DNA of 64,000 nt from Bryobacteraceae bacterium (GTDB taxonomy: Bacteria > Acidobacteriota > Terriglobia > Bryobacterales > Bryobacteraceae). The number at the start of each line of letters is the position of its first letter. The first letter of the stretch is position 1. The position numbers and the translations under genes are program-made. Below the pieces are notes generated by a model. It was not told the origin of the DNA, searched no databases, and saw only the letters and a list, made by a program, of their open reading frames with translations. Below, in pieces: positions 24,219 to 33,122 of this stretch. The stretch spans positions 923,330 to 987,329 of the forward strand of contig JANWVY010000002.1 of the NCBI GenBank assembly GCA_025056455.1, read 5' to 3'.

Positions 24219-26726
24219 CTAGCTTGCGCTTACACCGCGAGAGCGGACCCCATCGCCGCGCCACAAACAGCGGTTCACGACTTCCGAAAGCCCCCACACC
24301 GCCACCGCGCACACGAGCACCAGCACCCAAAGCTCGCTCGTCAAAGGGACTGCCCCCAAGGCTTTCGCCGTAACCGGGATCGTGCCCACAACCAGCTGTA
24401 CCAGCAGGCCCAGCAGCACCGCCCCGTGCAAAACGCGGTTTGGCAGTGGACGAAGCCCAGTATGCCGGGCCGAATAGGCGAAAAACAATTGGCCGATGGA
24501 CATGAAATGGAAGGTTACGCTGCGCGCAAGCTCCATGCTGAGCCATCCCATTTGATAGGTGCCAAGCAGCCCGAGAGCAAAAACGGATTTCGCCAGGCCG
24601 CTGATCCAGATGAAGTTCCGCGAATTGCCATCCAGTAAAGGAGAGTCTGGAGGACGCGGCGGTTGCTTCATCGTGTCCGGGTTCCGGTCTAGCGCCAGCG
24701 AGAGCGCAGGCAAGCCGTCCGTCACGAGATTGATCCAGAGAATCTGCGCCGCCGTCAGCGGAATCAACAGCGCCCCCCCCGCATCTCGAAGGTCGAGTAA
24801 CGCCGCAAACAGCACACCAAGCGACACCACGACAACCTCTGACAGGTTGGTGGAGAAGAGAAACCGGATAAATTTTTGAATGTTCTCATAAATGCTCCGG
24901 CCCTCCTCAATAGCGGCGACAATCGAGGCGAAATTATCGTCTAGCAACACCAAATCAGCCACTTCGCGCGAGACGTCCGAGCCGCGTTGTCCCATGGCCA
25001 CACCCACGTCAGCCTTCTTCAACGCCGGAGCATCATTGACCCCGTCCCCCGTCATGGCCACAATTTGCCCGTCAGCCTGGAGTTGTTCAACCAGCTTCAG
25101 CTTGTGTTCCGGGCGCACGCGCGCGTAAATATTGACTTCTCGTACGCACTTTTGCAGCGGCTCGCCGCTGAGCCTGTCCAACTCGTCTCCGGTCACTACC
25201 CGCTGGGCCCCAATTCCAGCGAGGCCCGCAATCGCTTTGGCCGTTTCTGGATGATCCCCGGTCACCATCAAAACGCGAATTCCCGCGTCACGGGCCTGCC
25301 GGATCGCCCCCGGCACCTCTGCTCGAGGCGGATCCCAGAACAGCGCCAAACCCAGCAACTCCAAATCAATTTCAGCCTCGCCCAAGCCCCGCGCTAGAGC
25401 CAGTACGCGGTGCCCCTGACTTGCATAGTCCAAAGCCTTTTCGAGCCAGGCTTGTTTCTCGCCGCTGGTGAGAGCCGTTCGCGGAATCAAGACTTCCGGC
25501 GCACCCTTGAGGTAGCTCACCGCGCGTCCCTCTTCCTCAACGGTGGCCCGCATAAATTTCTGGTTGCTGTCGAATGGGCGCTCGGCCACCCTCGGATGCG
25601 CACGGCGGAGCGCCTCTACATCCCAACCCTTCTCTGCCACGTAACGGTTGAGGGCAAGATCCATCGGGTCTCCAGCTGCGGCGTCTGCGTCGTTTGCCAG
25701 AGCGCAGGCCCGCAGCGCCGCCTCTTCTCTTCCCTCCACACAATCCAGGCGTCTCACCTCCATCCGGTTCTCAGTCAGCGTTCCCGTCTTGTCGGTCGCG
25801 ATCACGGTTACCGAGCCCAGCGCTTCCACCGCCGACAATTTCCGAACAACCGCCTTGCGTGCCGCCATGCGCTCAACGCCTAAAGCCAGTGTTGAGGTCA
25901 ACACCGCCGGCAGACCTTCGGGAACAGCCGCTACCGCCAGCGCCACCGCAAACAAAAAGACTTCCCCGAGCTGACTCAGACCCCGCGTCAGCACACCCTC
26001 TATCACCAGGGCCAAGGTGATCACAAAAACCCATCGCGCCACCTGATGGCCAAATTTCCGCAAGCGGCGCTCAAGGGGTGTTTGTTCGGCTTGCACCTCG
26101 CTCAGCATCCTTGCTAGCCGCCCTAGCGCACTCTCCGGACCCGTGCGAATGACCTCCGCAAAGGTCTTGCCCCTTACCGCCAGCGTCCCGCTGTAGACCT
26201 CATCGTTGGAGCCTTTTTCAACCGGCAAACTCTCGCCCGTGAGGATGGATTCGTCGACCTCAAGTGGCATCGCCCCCACCCGCGCGTCGGCTGGGATTCG
26301 ATCTCCCGCCTCAACCCGGATCCAGTCACCCGGCACAAGCTCCGTCGCTGGCACCTGCCGCCATTCCCCATCCCGCCGGGCCCACACCAAAGGCGCAGCC
26401 AAGGCCTTCAACCGTGAAAGCGCCGCTTCCGCCTTGCTCTCTTGCCACACCCCGAGGCCTGCATTCAGCAACAAAATGATCGCAATCACCACCGATTCCA
26501 AAGGAAAGCCATGCGCTCCTTCTTTGGCCCAAACCGCCAGATCCACTACCAGCGCAAAGAGCAGCACATAGATCAGCGGACTTTGAAATTGCTTGATCAG
26601 CCGCCGCGTGAAACTTTCTGGCGCCCGCTCCGGCAGCGCGTTGGCTCCAAATTGAGCCAGCAGCTCTTGTGCACGCTGGGTGGTGAGACCTGGTCCGGGA
26701 CCTTCAATGAGCTTCTCAGTTTGCAT
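24219..26726 (-). CDS. Cation-transporting P-type ATPase, P2 (Ca2+-like)
   Basis: An 835-residue pump. It has an N-terminal cation-ATPase domain, the actuator TGES loop (ILTGESLPVEKG), the phosphorylation motif DKTGTLT, and the hinge motif TGDGVNDAPALKKADVGVAMG. About ten hydrophobic helices are expected, including VAVAAVPEGLPAVL, the PEGL motif of helix M4. The C-terminal cluster of four helices is the P2 pattern of Ca2+ or broad-range cation export. GGAGG precedes the ATG. It diverges from the haem protein gene across about 400 bases and converges with the cysteine operon. Ion specificity is inferred. Confidence 0.9.
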   Translation of the reverse strand: MQTEKLIEGPGPGLTTQRAQELLAQFGANALPERAPESFTRRLIKQFQSPLIYVLLFALVVDLAVWAKEGAHGFPLESVVIAIILLLNAGLGVWQESKAEAALSRLKALAAPLVWARRDGEWRQVPATELVPGDWIRVEAGDRIPADARVGAMPLEVDESILTGESLPVEKGSNDEVYSGTLAVRGKTFAEVIRTGPESALGRLARMLSEVQAEQTPLERRLRKFGHQVARWVFVITLALVIEGVLTRGLSQLGEVFLFAVALAVAAVPEGLPAVLTSTLALGVERMAARKAVVRKLSAVEALGSVTVIATDKTGTLTENRMEVRRLDCVEGREEAALRACALANDADAAAGDPMDLALNRYVAEKGWDVEALRRAHPRVAERPFDSNQKFMRATVEEEGRAVSYLKGAPEVLIPRTALTSGEKQAWLEKALDYASQGHRVLALARGLGEAEIDLELLGLALFWDPPRAEVPGAIRQARDAGIRVLMVTGDHPETAKAIAGLAGIGAQRVVTGDELDRLSGEPLQKCVREVNIYARVRPEHKLKLVEQLQADGQIVAMTGDGVNDAPALKKADVGVAMGQRGSDVSREVADLVLLDDNFASIVAAIEEGRSIYENIQKFIRFLFSTNLSEVVVVSLGVLFAALLDLRDAGGALLIPLTAAQILWINLVTDGLPALSLALDRNPDTMKQPPRPPDSPLLDGNSRNFIWISGLAKSVFALGLLGTYQMGWLSMELARSVTFHFMSIGQLFFAYSARHTGLRPLPNRVLHGAVLLGLLVQLVVGTIPVTAKALGAVPLTSELWVLVLVCAVAVWGLSEVVNRCLWRGDGVRSRGVSAS

Positions 26727-27122
26727 CTTGCTCCTCCCTCCGCAACCGGGGTTCCATTGCTAAGTCTCTCATTTTCCGCCCGACCCTCGGACCCTAGCGA
26801 CTCTCTTGCGCGCCCTGCGGCACCGCGCGTAGCCAAGTGGCCCAAACCTTCCACGACCGCCCCAAACGGGTGGGAATTTACCTCTCGAGCGCACTTCCCC
26901 CACTTGAGGAGCCACACTTTTCAACTTTCATGAACTGATCGCTGTTCATTGGCGTATATTAGAGAACGGAGGAAGTGCGGAGAGGAGTTTTCGCAAATTC
27001 TCGACGTCCCGCTTCTCCGTCTTTGCTTTGTGATTCGGCCCAACAGAAGCCGCTCGCGGGGGCGGCTACGATTGATGGCCGCGACCTTCAGCTCGCAACC
27101 GGTGGTTCACCGTGAGGGGATC
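26727..27122. other. Intergenic region between the P-ATPase and haem-protein genes
   Basis: About 400 bases without a credible gene. It holds one dyad (26930-26949, listed separately) and a purine-rich GGAGGAAGTGCGGAGAGGAG run after it. The in-frame extension upstream of the haem-protein ATG is Arg-rich and not signal-peptide-like. Confidence 0.35.
26930..26949. promoter_or_regulatory. Dyad ATGAAC-N8-GTTCAT upstream of the haem-protein operon
   Basis: Six-base perfect arms are separated by eight bases, about 175 bases before the ATG at 27123. A TATATT hexamer lies just after it. It is a possible operator; the binding protein is unknown. Confidence 0.3.
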
Positions 27123-28454
27123 ATGAAACGCCGCATGTTCCTGTTTAGCCTTCTTTTTTGCGTGTCTTTAGCAGCTGCCAACAAGCCGGCCCCAGTTTCC
27201 TTCTACAAGGACGTGCTTCCCGTCCTGCAGAAAAACTGCCAGAGCTGCCACCGCGCTGGCGAGGCCGCTCCCATGGAGTTCACTACTTACCAGTCCACCC
27301 GCCCCTGGGCCAAAGCCATTCGGGAAGCTGTTCTTTCCAAACGGATGCCGCCCTGGTTTGCCTCCGCTGATGACCGGGGAAAATTCCACAACGAGCGGCT
27401 GCTCGCTCCGGAAGAGGTAGCTAAAATTACAGCTTGGGTGGATGCCGGAGCCCCAGAGGGCAATCCCGCGGACGCCCCTCCAACGCCTCCCTTCATCGAA
27501 GGTTGGAACATCGGAAAGCCGGACAAAGTGGTCGAAATGCCAACCCCTTTCCGCATCCCCGCCAGCGGCACAATCGAATACACCTACATTGTCTTGCCCT
27601 TGGACCTAAAGCAGGACACCTGGATTCAAGCCGCCGAAGTCCGCCCGGGCAACCGCGCTGTGGTCCATCACGTCATTGCGTTCCTGCGTGAGCCCGGCTC
27701 GAAGTGGCTGGCAGAGGCCAAATACGGGGAACCCTTTGTCCCGCAGCGCCGCAACCGCAGTAGCCGGACCTCAAATCAGGAAAACTCCGAAGCCGGTGGT
27801 CCCGGCACCGAGCTCCTGGTTGGTTATGCTCCTGGTCTAGAGGCCCAAAGGTGGTTACCTGGCCAGGCCAAACTGGTTAAAGCGGGTACCGATGTCGTCT
27901 TCCAAATGCACTATACGGCCAACGGTGTCGCCACAACCGATCAAACCAAAATTGGTTTGGTCTTCGCCAAACAACCCCCCAAAGAACGCGTCATGACGCT
28001 GGCCGCAACCAACGCCCGTTTCGTGATTCCTCCGGGCGCCCCCAACCACCGGGTCGACTCGCAGTTTACGCTCCATACCGACACCCGCTTGGTCGGGCTC
28101 ATGCCCCATATGCACCTCCGTGGAAAGTCCTTCGAGTACTACGCCGTCTACCCAACAGGTGAAAAAGAACGCCTGCTCACCGTTCCTCGCTACGACTTCA
28201 ACTGGCAGCTGTTCTACTACCTCAAAGAGCCGAAATTCTTTCCCAAGGGCACGCGCATTGAGTGCATCGCACACTTCGACAATTCCCCAAACAACAAGTA
28301 CAATCCCGACCCCACAAAGGAAGTTCGCTGGGGCGATCAAAGCTGGGAAGAAATGATGATCGGCTGGTTTGACGTCGCCTTCCCCTCGGACATGGATCCC
28401 ATGAAGATCTACCGCGAGGAGAAAGCGCTGGCCAGCACTTCCGCCGGCCGGTAA
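27123..28454 (+). CDS. Exported haem c protein with copper-monooxygenase-like C-terminal domain
   Basis: From the ATG at 27123, with GAGGGG upstream, the protein has 443 residues and a signal peptide (MKRRMFLFSLLFCVSLAAA). A c-type haem motif CQSCH lies at residues 39-43 within a segment (RPWAKAIREAVLSKRMPPW) shared with the next gene. The rest resembles ascorbate-dependent, PHM-like copper type II monooxygenases. Visible blocks are VVHHVIAFLREPG, MHYTANG and LMPHMHLRGKSFEYYAVYP, whose paired histidines could be copper ligands. This layout is common in Acidobacteriota. The oxidised substrate is unknown. The following gene starts six bases later. Confidence 0.82.
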   Translation: MKRRMFLFSLLFCVSLAAANKPAPVSFYKDVLPVLQKNCQSCHRAGEAAPMEFTTYQSTRPWAKAIREAVLSKRMPPWFASADDRGKFHNERLLAPEEVAKITAWVDAGAPEGNPADAPPTPPFIEGWNIGKPDKVVEMPTPFRIPASGTIEYTYIVLPLDLKQDTWIQAAEVRPGNRAVVHHVIAFLREPGSKWLAEAKYGEPFVPQRRNRSSRTSNQENSEAGGPGTELLVGYAPGLEAQRWLPGQAKLVKAGTDVVFQMHYTANGVATTDQTKIGLVFAKQPPKERVMTLAATNARFVIPPGAPNHRVDSQFTLHTDTRLVGLMPHMHLRGKSFEYYAVYPTGEKERLLTVPRYDFNWQLFYYLKEPKFFPKGTRIECIAHFDNSPNNKYNPDPTKEVRWGDQSWEEMMIGWFDVAFPSDMDPMKIYREEKALASTSAGR

Positions 28455-28460
28455 TCTGCC

Positions 28461-29126
28461 ATGTGGCGTTTTGTGCTCATGGTCGCGCTTGCCCAGAGCG
28501 CGGCCTTCCCGCATGAGCCGATTACCACCAAGGTCACCTTCAGCAAAGAGGTCTCCCGCATCTTTCAAAAGCGCTGCCTGAGCTGCCACCGGGAAGGGGG
28601 TACTGCGCCGATGTCGCTTGAAACCTATGCCTCGGCACGCCCCTGGGCCAAGGCCATCAAAGAGGAAGTGCTCGAACGGCGAATGCCGCCTTGGGGCGCC
28701 GTCAAGGGTTTCGGCGCGTTTCGCAACGAGCAAGCACTCACCCAAGAAGAAGTCAGCCTCATCGCCGATTGGGTGGAGGGCGGCGCTCCGGAGGGAGACC
28801 CGAAATACCTTCCTCCTAAGATTTCACCTCAGCCTCCAAGCTCCCCCACACGCCAAGGCTGGCCGCTCGCCGTGGCAAGCGTGGCCACTGTAGCAAGGTC
28901 CTCCCACCTGCTGACCATCGAGCCCCGCACCAAAACCGATGTGGCCTCAGCCCGCTTGGTGGCCGAATTGCCGGACGGTAGCATCGAGCCTCTCATTTGG
29001 CTTCGCGACTACAAATCCCAGTGGGCTCACCGCTTTGAACTCCGCCGGCCGCTCCGTCTACCAGCAGGAACCAAATTGCGGGTTGAGCCACCCGTGGCGG
29101 CACGCTTCATTCTCTACTTCCGTTAG
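28461..29126 (+). CDS. Exported c-type haem protein, paralogue of the N-terminal part upstream
   Basis: A 221-residue protein with a signal peptide (MWRFVLMVALAQSAAF) and one haem site, CLSCH at residues 39-43, the same position as in the preceding gene. SARPWAKAIKEEVLERRMPPWG and the following DWVEGGAPEGDPK are also shared, so it is a partial duplicate. The copper-monooxygenase domain is missing, and residues from about 120 onward form a different beta-rich tail ending ARFILYF. It is six bases downstream of its paralogue and probably makes an electron-transfer partner for it. Confidence 0.78.
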   Translation: MWRFVLMVALAQSAAFPHEPITTKVTFSKEVSRIFQKRCLSCHREGGTAPMSLETYASARPWAKAIKEEVLERRMPPWGAVKGFGAFRNEQALTQEEVSLIADWVEGGAPEGDPKYLPPKISPQPPSSPTRQGWPLAVASVATVARSSHLLTIEPRTKTDVASARLVAELPDGSIEPLIWLRDYKSQWAHRFELRRPLRLPAGTKLRVEPPVAARFILYFR

Positions 29127-29179
29127 CCTCCCCTTTCCGCCCTTCGCGACGGCAGCCTATTGTACACTGGGGATTGTTC

Positions 29180-30712
29180 ATGGCCTCCTCCACCGCGGTT
29201 GGGAAAGCGCGCCCCATCGCTGTCGCAGCCGGTTTCTCAAGCGCCAGCGACCCTGATCCCCGCGCCTTTAACCACGGTAAAAAAATCGGCATTCTCATCG
29301 TTGCCTATAACGCCGTCACAACCCTGAAAAAGGTGCTCAACCGTATCCCAAAACAAGCCTGGGAGAACGTAGCCGAGGTGGCCATCCTCGACGACGCCAG
29401 CCAGGACGCCACCTACGAGCTTGCCCTCGGCTACAAATCCCTCAATGAGCTCGGCGACAAGTTGCACGTCGTACGTCATCCGGAAAACAAAGGCTATGGC
29501 GGCAATCAAAAGGCAGGCTATCAGTATTTCATCGAAAAAGGGTTTGACGTCGTTGTTTTGCTCCACGGCGACGGCCAGTATGCACCGGAAATCATCTCCC
29601 ACCTGTATCATCCGATCGTCACCGGCCAAGCAGATGCGGTCTTCGGCTCGCGCATGATGAAAGACTACGGCGGCCCCCTCCAAGGAGGCATGCCCTTGTA
29701 CAAGTACCTTGGCAACCGCATTCTCACCGCGATGGAAAATCGCGCCCTGGGGCTCCATCTCACCGAATTTCACAGCGGTTACCGTGCCTACAATCTCCAT
29801 GCGCTGAAACAGATCGACATGACCCACATGACCGATGATTTCCACTTCGACACGGAGATCATCATTAAGCTCCACCACCAAGGCTTCCGCATCCGCGAGG
29901 TTCCCATCCCGACTTACTACGGCGACGAAATCTGCTACGTGAACGGCTTGAAATACGCCAAAGACGTCACCCGCTCCGTCATCCGCTACAAGCGTACGGT
30001 CCGCTCCATCCGCAAATATCCCGAGTTCGCCGAGTATTGGACCCACTACCCTCTCAAAGAGAGCCGTTACTCAAGCCACGACATCGTACGGCGGTGGGTG
30101 GGCTCCAAACAGCGCGTCCTGGATGTCGGTTGTGGCGACGGTTATTTCGCGGCTCAGATTCGCCAGCTCGGCAACACGGTCTCCGGCGTCGACCTCGTCC
30201 AAACACCCGCGCAACGGGAAGCCTTCGACGAATACGTCTCGGCCGATCTAAGCCAGGGCCTGGAGGCTGCTATCTCCCGTTTGTCGCAACAAAAGTTCGA
30301 CAAGATTCTGTTGATGGACATTCTGGAACACTTGCCCGATCCCGAGCGCATTGTGCGCGAGTGCCGGAACCTTTTAACACCTCAGGGCCAGATCCTGATT
30401 TCCGTGCCCAACGTGGCCAACATCACTGTGCGCCTGGCCTTGTTGTTGGGCCGTTTTGAGTACGCTGATCGCGGCATCCTCGACCGGACTCATCTGCGTT
30501 TTTTCACGCGCAAATCGGCACGGCGGATGATCGAGCAGTGTGGCTTCCAAATCGTCCGCGAAACTGTTACCGTGATGCCGCTCGAACTGGTCCTGGGCGC
30601 AAACCCCTCCAATCCTGTCCTGCGTGCCATGACCGAGTTCCTCTACTTCGCAACACTTTTGCTTCCCGGACTTTTGGGCTATCAATGTGTGTTTGCCGTC
30701 CGGCCCAAGTAG
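29180..30712 (+). CDS. Bifunctional GT2 glycosyltransferase and SAM methyltransferase fusion
   Basis: A 510-residue protein with two catalytic halves. The first is a GT-A family 2 transferase of the dolichyl-phosphate-mannose synthase kind: IGILIVAYNAVTTL near the start, AILDDASQD, and the metal/nucleotide motif LLHGDGQYAP. The second half is a class I methyltransferase with SAM motif VLDVGCGDGYFAA and a motif IV region ILLMDILEHLPDPE. The lengths of both halves are complete, so this is a fusion and not a frameshift product. It may transfer a sugar to a lipid carrier or polymer and methylate the product, but the order and substrates are not seen. The ATG at 29180 is preferred to a TTG six bases upstream. 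Confidence 0.85.
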   Translation: MASSTAVGKARPIAVAAGFSSASDPDPRAFNHGKKIGILIVAYNAVTTLKKVLNRIPKQAWENVAEVAILDDASQDATYELALGYKSLNELGDKLHVVRHPENKGYGGNQKAGYQYFIEKGFDVVVLLHGDGQYAPEIISHLYHPIVTGQADAVFGSRMMKDYGGPLQGGMPLYKYLGNRILTAMENRALGLHLTEFHSGYRAYNLHALKQIDMTHMTDDFHFDTEIIIKLHHQGFRIREVPIPTYYGDEICYVNGLKYAKDVTRSVIRYKRTVRSIRKYPEFAEYWTHYPLKESRYSSHDIVRRWVGSKQRVLDVGCGDGYFAAQIRQLGNTVSGVDLVQTPAQREAFDEYVSADLSQGLEAAISRLSQQKFDKILLMDILEHLPDPERIVRECRNLLTPQGQILISVPNVANITVRLALLLGRFEYADRGILDRTHLRFFTRKSARRMIEQCGFQIVRETVTVMPLELVLGANPSNPVLRAMTEFLYFATLLLPGLLGYQCVFAVRPK

Positions 30713-30722
30713 GTCTCCGCGC

Positions 30723-31055
30723 TTACTGGTGACGCACAAACGCCAGAGCTACAGCTGCAAGCAGGGCCGCAAAGGCCGCCAGATGATTCCACTTCACTTG
30801 CTCATTTAAGTAAATGGCGGCGAACACCATGAAAACCGAAAGGGTGATTGCTTCTTGAAGGATTTTCAGCTGGTAAGCCGTAAACCTCCCATAGCCGAAA
30901 CGGTTTGCAGGCACCTGCAAACAATACTCGGGCAAAGCAATCAACCAGCTGACCAAAATCACTCGCCACAAATCCGTTGAACGGTGTTTCAAATGGCCAT
31001 ACCAAGCGAGCGTCATGAACACATTGGATGCAAACAAGAGCGCAATGGTGAGCAT
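30723..31055 (-). CDS. DUF486 (DMT-like) small membrane protein
   Basis: A 110-residue protein with four predicted helices, covering about residues 3-19, 28-44, 66-84 and 90-107. The motifs FMTLAWYGHLK, PEYCLQVPANR and EAITLSVFMVFAAIYL are typical of DUF486, a family of the drug/metabolite transporter group of small four-helix proteins. Substrate unknown. It converges with the fusion glycosyltransferase, ten bases apart, and lies downstream of the PQQ-propeller gene on the same strand. Confidence 0.88.
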   Translation of the reverse strand: MLTIALLFASNVFMTLAWYGHLKHRSTDLWRVILVSWLIALPEYCLQVPANRFGYGRFTAYQLKILQEAITLSVFMVFAAIYLNEQVKWNHLAAFAALLAAVALAFVRHQ

Positions 31056-31106
31056 GCATTTTTCAACTTAGCAGCTCCCCCTCCCTGCGGGTCCAAGATG
31101 CGCTAG

Positions 31107-32303
31107 CTAGTATTTCTTCACGTCGAAACAGTAGAGTTGGTCCTGCTCGCGCAAGTAGAGCCGGCCGTTGGCCACCACCGGCGGCGTCCATGTATGGTAG
31201 TTGCCCTGAGGAATGGAGAACCGCCCCTTCTCCCGGTAAGCTTCGGGATTCGCCTCCACCAAGGCCACGTCCCCTCGCTCGCTGAGCACATAAAAATGGC
31301 CGTCGGCGTATTGCAAACTCCCTTTGCCCACGCTCCGGTCCCGCCATTTTACCTGACCGGTCAAAAACTCCATGGCCGTCAAAATCTGGCTGGAGAACCC
31401 GTACAGGTGCTTGCCCACAAGAATTGAACTGGCATGGTGATTCTTCATCTCCCGGTTAAAATACACCTCGGTCGCTTTGCCAGTTTTTGGGGCTAAGCGC
31501 AGCAGGGCGCAACCCGTCCCGTAATCTGTGGAGACGAAGACATGATCTTCGGCGTAGATGGGGGTGGCGATGTTGGCCACTTGGTTTGCAACGCGCGGAT
31601 AGCGCCACAGCAGTTCTCCCGTCGCTGCGAGTACCCCTACGGCCGCGCTTGCCGTTAGCGTGACGTATTGTTTCACTCCACCGGAGTTCACCACGATCGC
31701 CGAGGAATACGCCGCGCTATCGCCCGGGCTTTTCCAAATTAGCTTGCCGTCCAGCTTATTCAAAGCGACTATCGATGCATCTCTCCCGCCCGGCGTCACG
31801 ATCAGTTTTTCCCCGTCCACAAGCGGAGACTCAGAAATCCCCCAGTGGGGCACTTCACCGCCGTAGCTTTCGACAATGTTCTGCTCCCAAATTTTTTTGC
31901 CAGTGGCTGTTTCCAAACAGACCAGCGTTCCATCGGCCGACAGTGCCCACAGCCGCTCACCTTCCACCGTCGGCGTGGCCCGCGGACCGTTTCCCCGCCG
32001 CTCTCGAAACGCCCGTCCTGCTCGTGTTTCCCAGAGCTTTTTCCCGGTGGCCGCGTCGAACGCCATCACCAGCTGCTGATCTCCTCTTTGTCCTTGGGTG
32101 TAAATCCGACCTTTCACTACAGCCACGCCCGAGAAACCTTCATACAACCCGGTTGCTTTCCACACCAGCCGCGGCCCCCCTGCGGGCCAGGATGTCTGAA
32201 GACCGGTTTCCCGTGAAATTCCGTCCCGGTTTGGACCACGCCATTGCGGCCAGTCATCAGCCCAGCAAAACGAAAACCACAAGAAAAATCCCGCCAGCAG
32301 CAT
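31107..32303 (-). CDS. Exported PQQ-like beta-propeller protein
   Basis: A 398-residue protein with a signal peptide (MLLAGFFLWFSFCWA) followed by DDWPQWRGPNRDGIS, the usual N-terminal signature of this secreted group. Blades of the form GKKLWE, GKKIWEQ, GKLIWKS and GELLWRYP show the pyrrolo-quinoline-quinone (PQQ) propeller repeat. Enzyme members bind PQQ and a metal, but many in this subgroup lack the catalytic residues and appear structural or binding proteins. The haem-c domain of true PQQ alcohol dehydrogenases is missing. It diverges from the BON-domain gene with 42 bases between the starts. Confidence 0.85.
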   Translation of the reverse strand: MLLAGFFLWFSFCWADDWPQWRGPNRDGISRETGLQTSWPAGGPRLVWKATGLYEGFSGVAVVKGRIYTQGQRGDQQLVMAFDAATGKKLWETRAGRAFRERRGNGPRATPTVEGERLWALSADGTLVCLETATGKKIWEQNIVESYGGEVPHWGISESPLVDGEKLIVTPGGRDASIVALNKLDGKLIWKSPGDSAAYSSAIVVNSGGVKQYVTLTASAAVGVLAATGELLWRYPRVANQVANIATPIYAEDHVFVSTDYGTGCALLRLAPKTGKATEVYFNREMKNHHASSILVGKHLYGFSSQILTAMEFLTGQVKWRDRSVGKGSLQYADGHFYVLSERGDVALVEANPEAYREKGRFSIPQGNYHTWTPPVVANGRLYLREQDQLYCFDVKKY

Positions 32304-32345
32304 GTTGTCAGAGATAGCACATCGCCGGGGCGCACTATCTCTTCG

Positions 32346-32747
32346 ATGAAGTTCTTGCTTCTGCTGCTCAACCTTATGGTTTGGCTAGCGAGCAGCCAGC
32401 CACCGGCCAAAAACCCGACCACTCCGCTGGCTCCGAGAAACCCTCTCGGGGTGCGGCCAGCCCCGGCGAAACCGGCCTTGTCGGACACCGAAATTGAACG
32501 TGCCTTCCTGGCCCGGCTTGCCAAATCAAAGATTGGCCCGAACAACGTGCGCATCCGGGTCTCTAACGGCGTGGCAACGCTCGAAGGGCGTGTGAATGTC
32601 CTCCAGCATAAGGGCGCCGCAACACGCATGGCCAAAAGCGCTGGCGCCCGCCACGTCATTAACCGCATTGAGCTCAGTGATCCCGCCCGCCAGAAGGCCT
32701 CCCAGCAAATGCAGCGCGCTCGCAAAGCCCAGCTCAAAGGCGAGTAG
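32346..32747 (+). CDS. Secreted BON-domain protein
   Basis: From the ATG at 32346 the protein has 133 residues, beginning with a signal peptide (MKFLLLLLNLMVWLASSQ). After a Pro-rich linker comes one BON domain: TEIERAFLARLAKSKIGPNNVRIRVSNGVATLEGRVNVLQHKGAATRMAKSAGARHVINRIE follows the domain's alpha-beta-beta-alpha-beta pattern, with the conserved Gly in LEGRV. BON domains bind phospholipid or protein partners in the envelope. A Gln/Lys-rich tail ends it. The longer frame that would start 102 bases upstream would run into the divergent PQQ gene and is not preferred. Confidence 0.75.
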   Translation: MKFLLLLLNLMVWLASSQPPAKNPTTPLAPRNPLGVRPAPAKPALSDTEIERAFLARLAKSKIGPNNVRIRVSNGVATLEGRVNVLQHKGAATRMAKSAGARHVINRIELSDPARQKASQQMQRARKAQLKGE

Positions 32748-32807
32748 CCTCCCGCGTGATGGAATTCAGCCCCCGTTTTCCGCATTCCAAGGTGGGAAAG
32801 GAGGGCG

Positions 32808-33098
32808 ATGGGGAGAAGCGCAAGCGGCGCGGTCAACCAGCGGATGAAGGGAGCCCGCCGCGATGACAAGGTTGCCGCGCGGATCACCCGGTTCGCGAAA
32901 CCCTTCGCTGATGGCTTTGGAGGAGCATGTCTCGGCGGAGTTGCGTTCTGGGCAATTGCGAGCGCACGCGGGGGCTCCCCCGCCCCCTTCCCTTGGCTCC
33001 CGTTAGCCGCCATCGCCACACTCTGCGGGGTGATGGAAACCCTTCGGGTCCACCGAAGGCGTCTTGACCCTCCCCGCAAACCCACCTCTTCGCGCTAG
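32808..33098 (+). CDS. Small protein with one or two hydrophobic segments, unknown
   Basis: A 96-residue product of an ATG preceded by AAAGGAGGGCG, a strong ribosome site. The first 35 residues are basic; residues 38-50 (GGACLGGVAFWAI) and 60-76 (PFPWLPLAAIATLCGVM) could be membrane segments. Nothing else is recognised. It begins 60 bases after the BON gene and stops 24 bases before the esterase gene. A long open frame on the opposite strand is a composition shadow. Confidence 0.45.
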   Translation: MGRSASGAVNQRMKGARRDDKVAARITRFAKPFADGFGGACLGGVAFWAIASARGGSPAPFPWLPLAAIATLCGVMETLRVHRRRLDPPRKPTSSR

Positions 33099-33122
33099 AA
33101 TGACTCGGGTTCAGCTCGCAGC

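Noticed and set aside
27123-28454. Cytochrome c oxidase subunit
   Set aside because: Haem motif alone; no CuA or haem-copper oxidase motifs, and the C-terminal blocks fit PHM-like domains instead.
29237-30046. Minus-strand open frame of 269 codons across the glycosyltransferase
   Set aside because: Antisense to GT2 motifs; hydrophobic-acidic composition typical of shadows.
32117-33085. Minus-strand open frame of 322 codons over the BON gene and neighbours
   Set aside because: It covers several good genes and reads as an Arg/Ala/Ser shadow.
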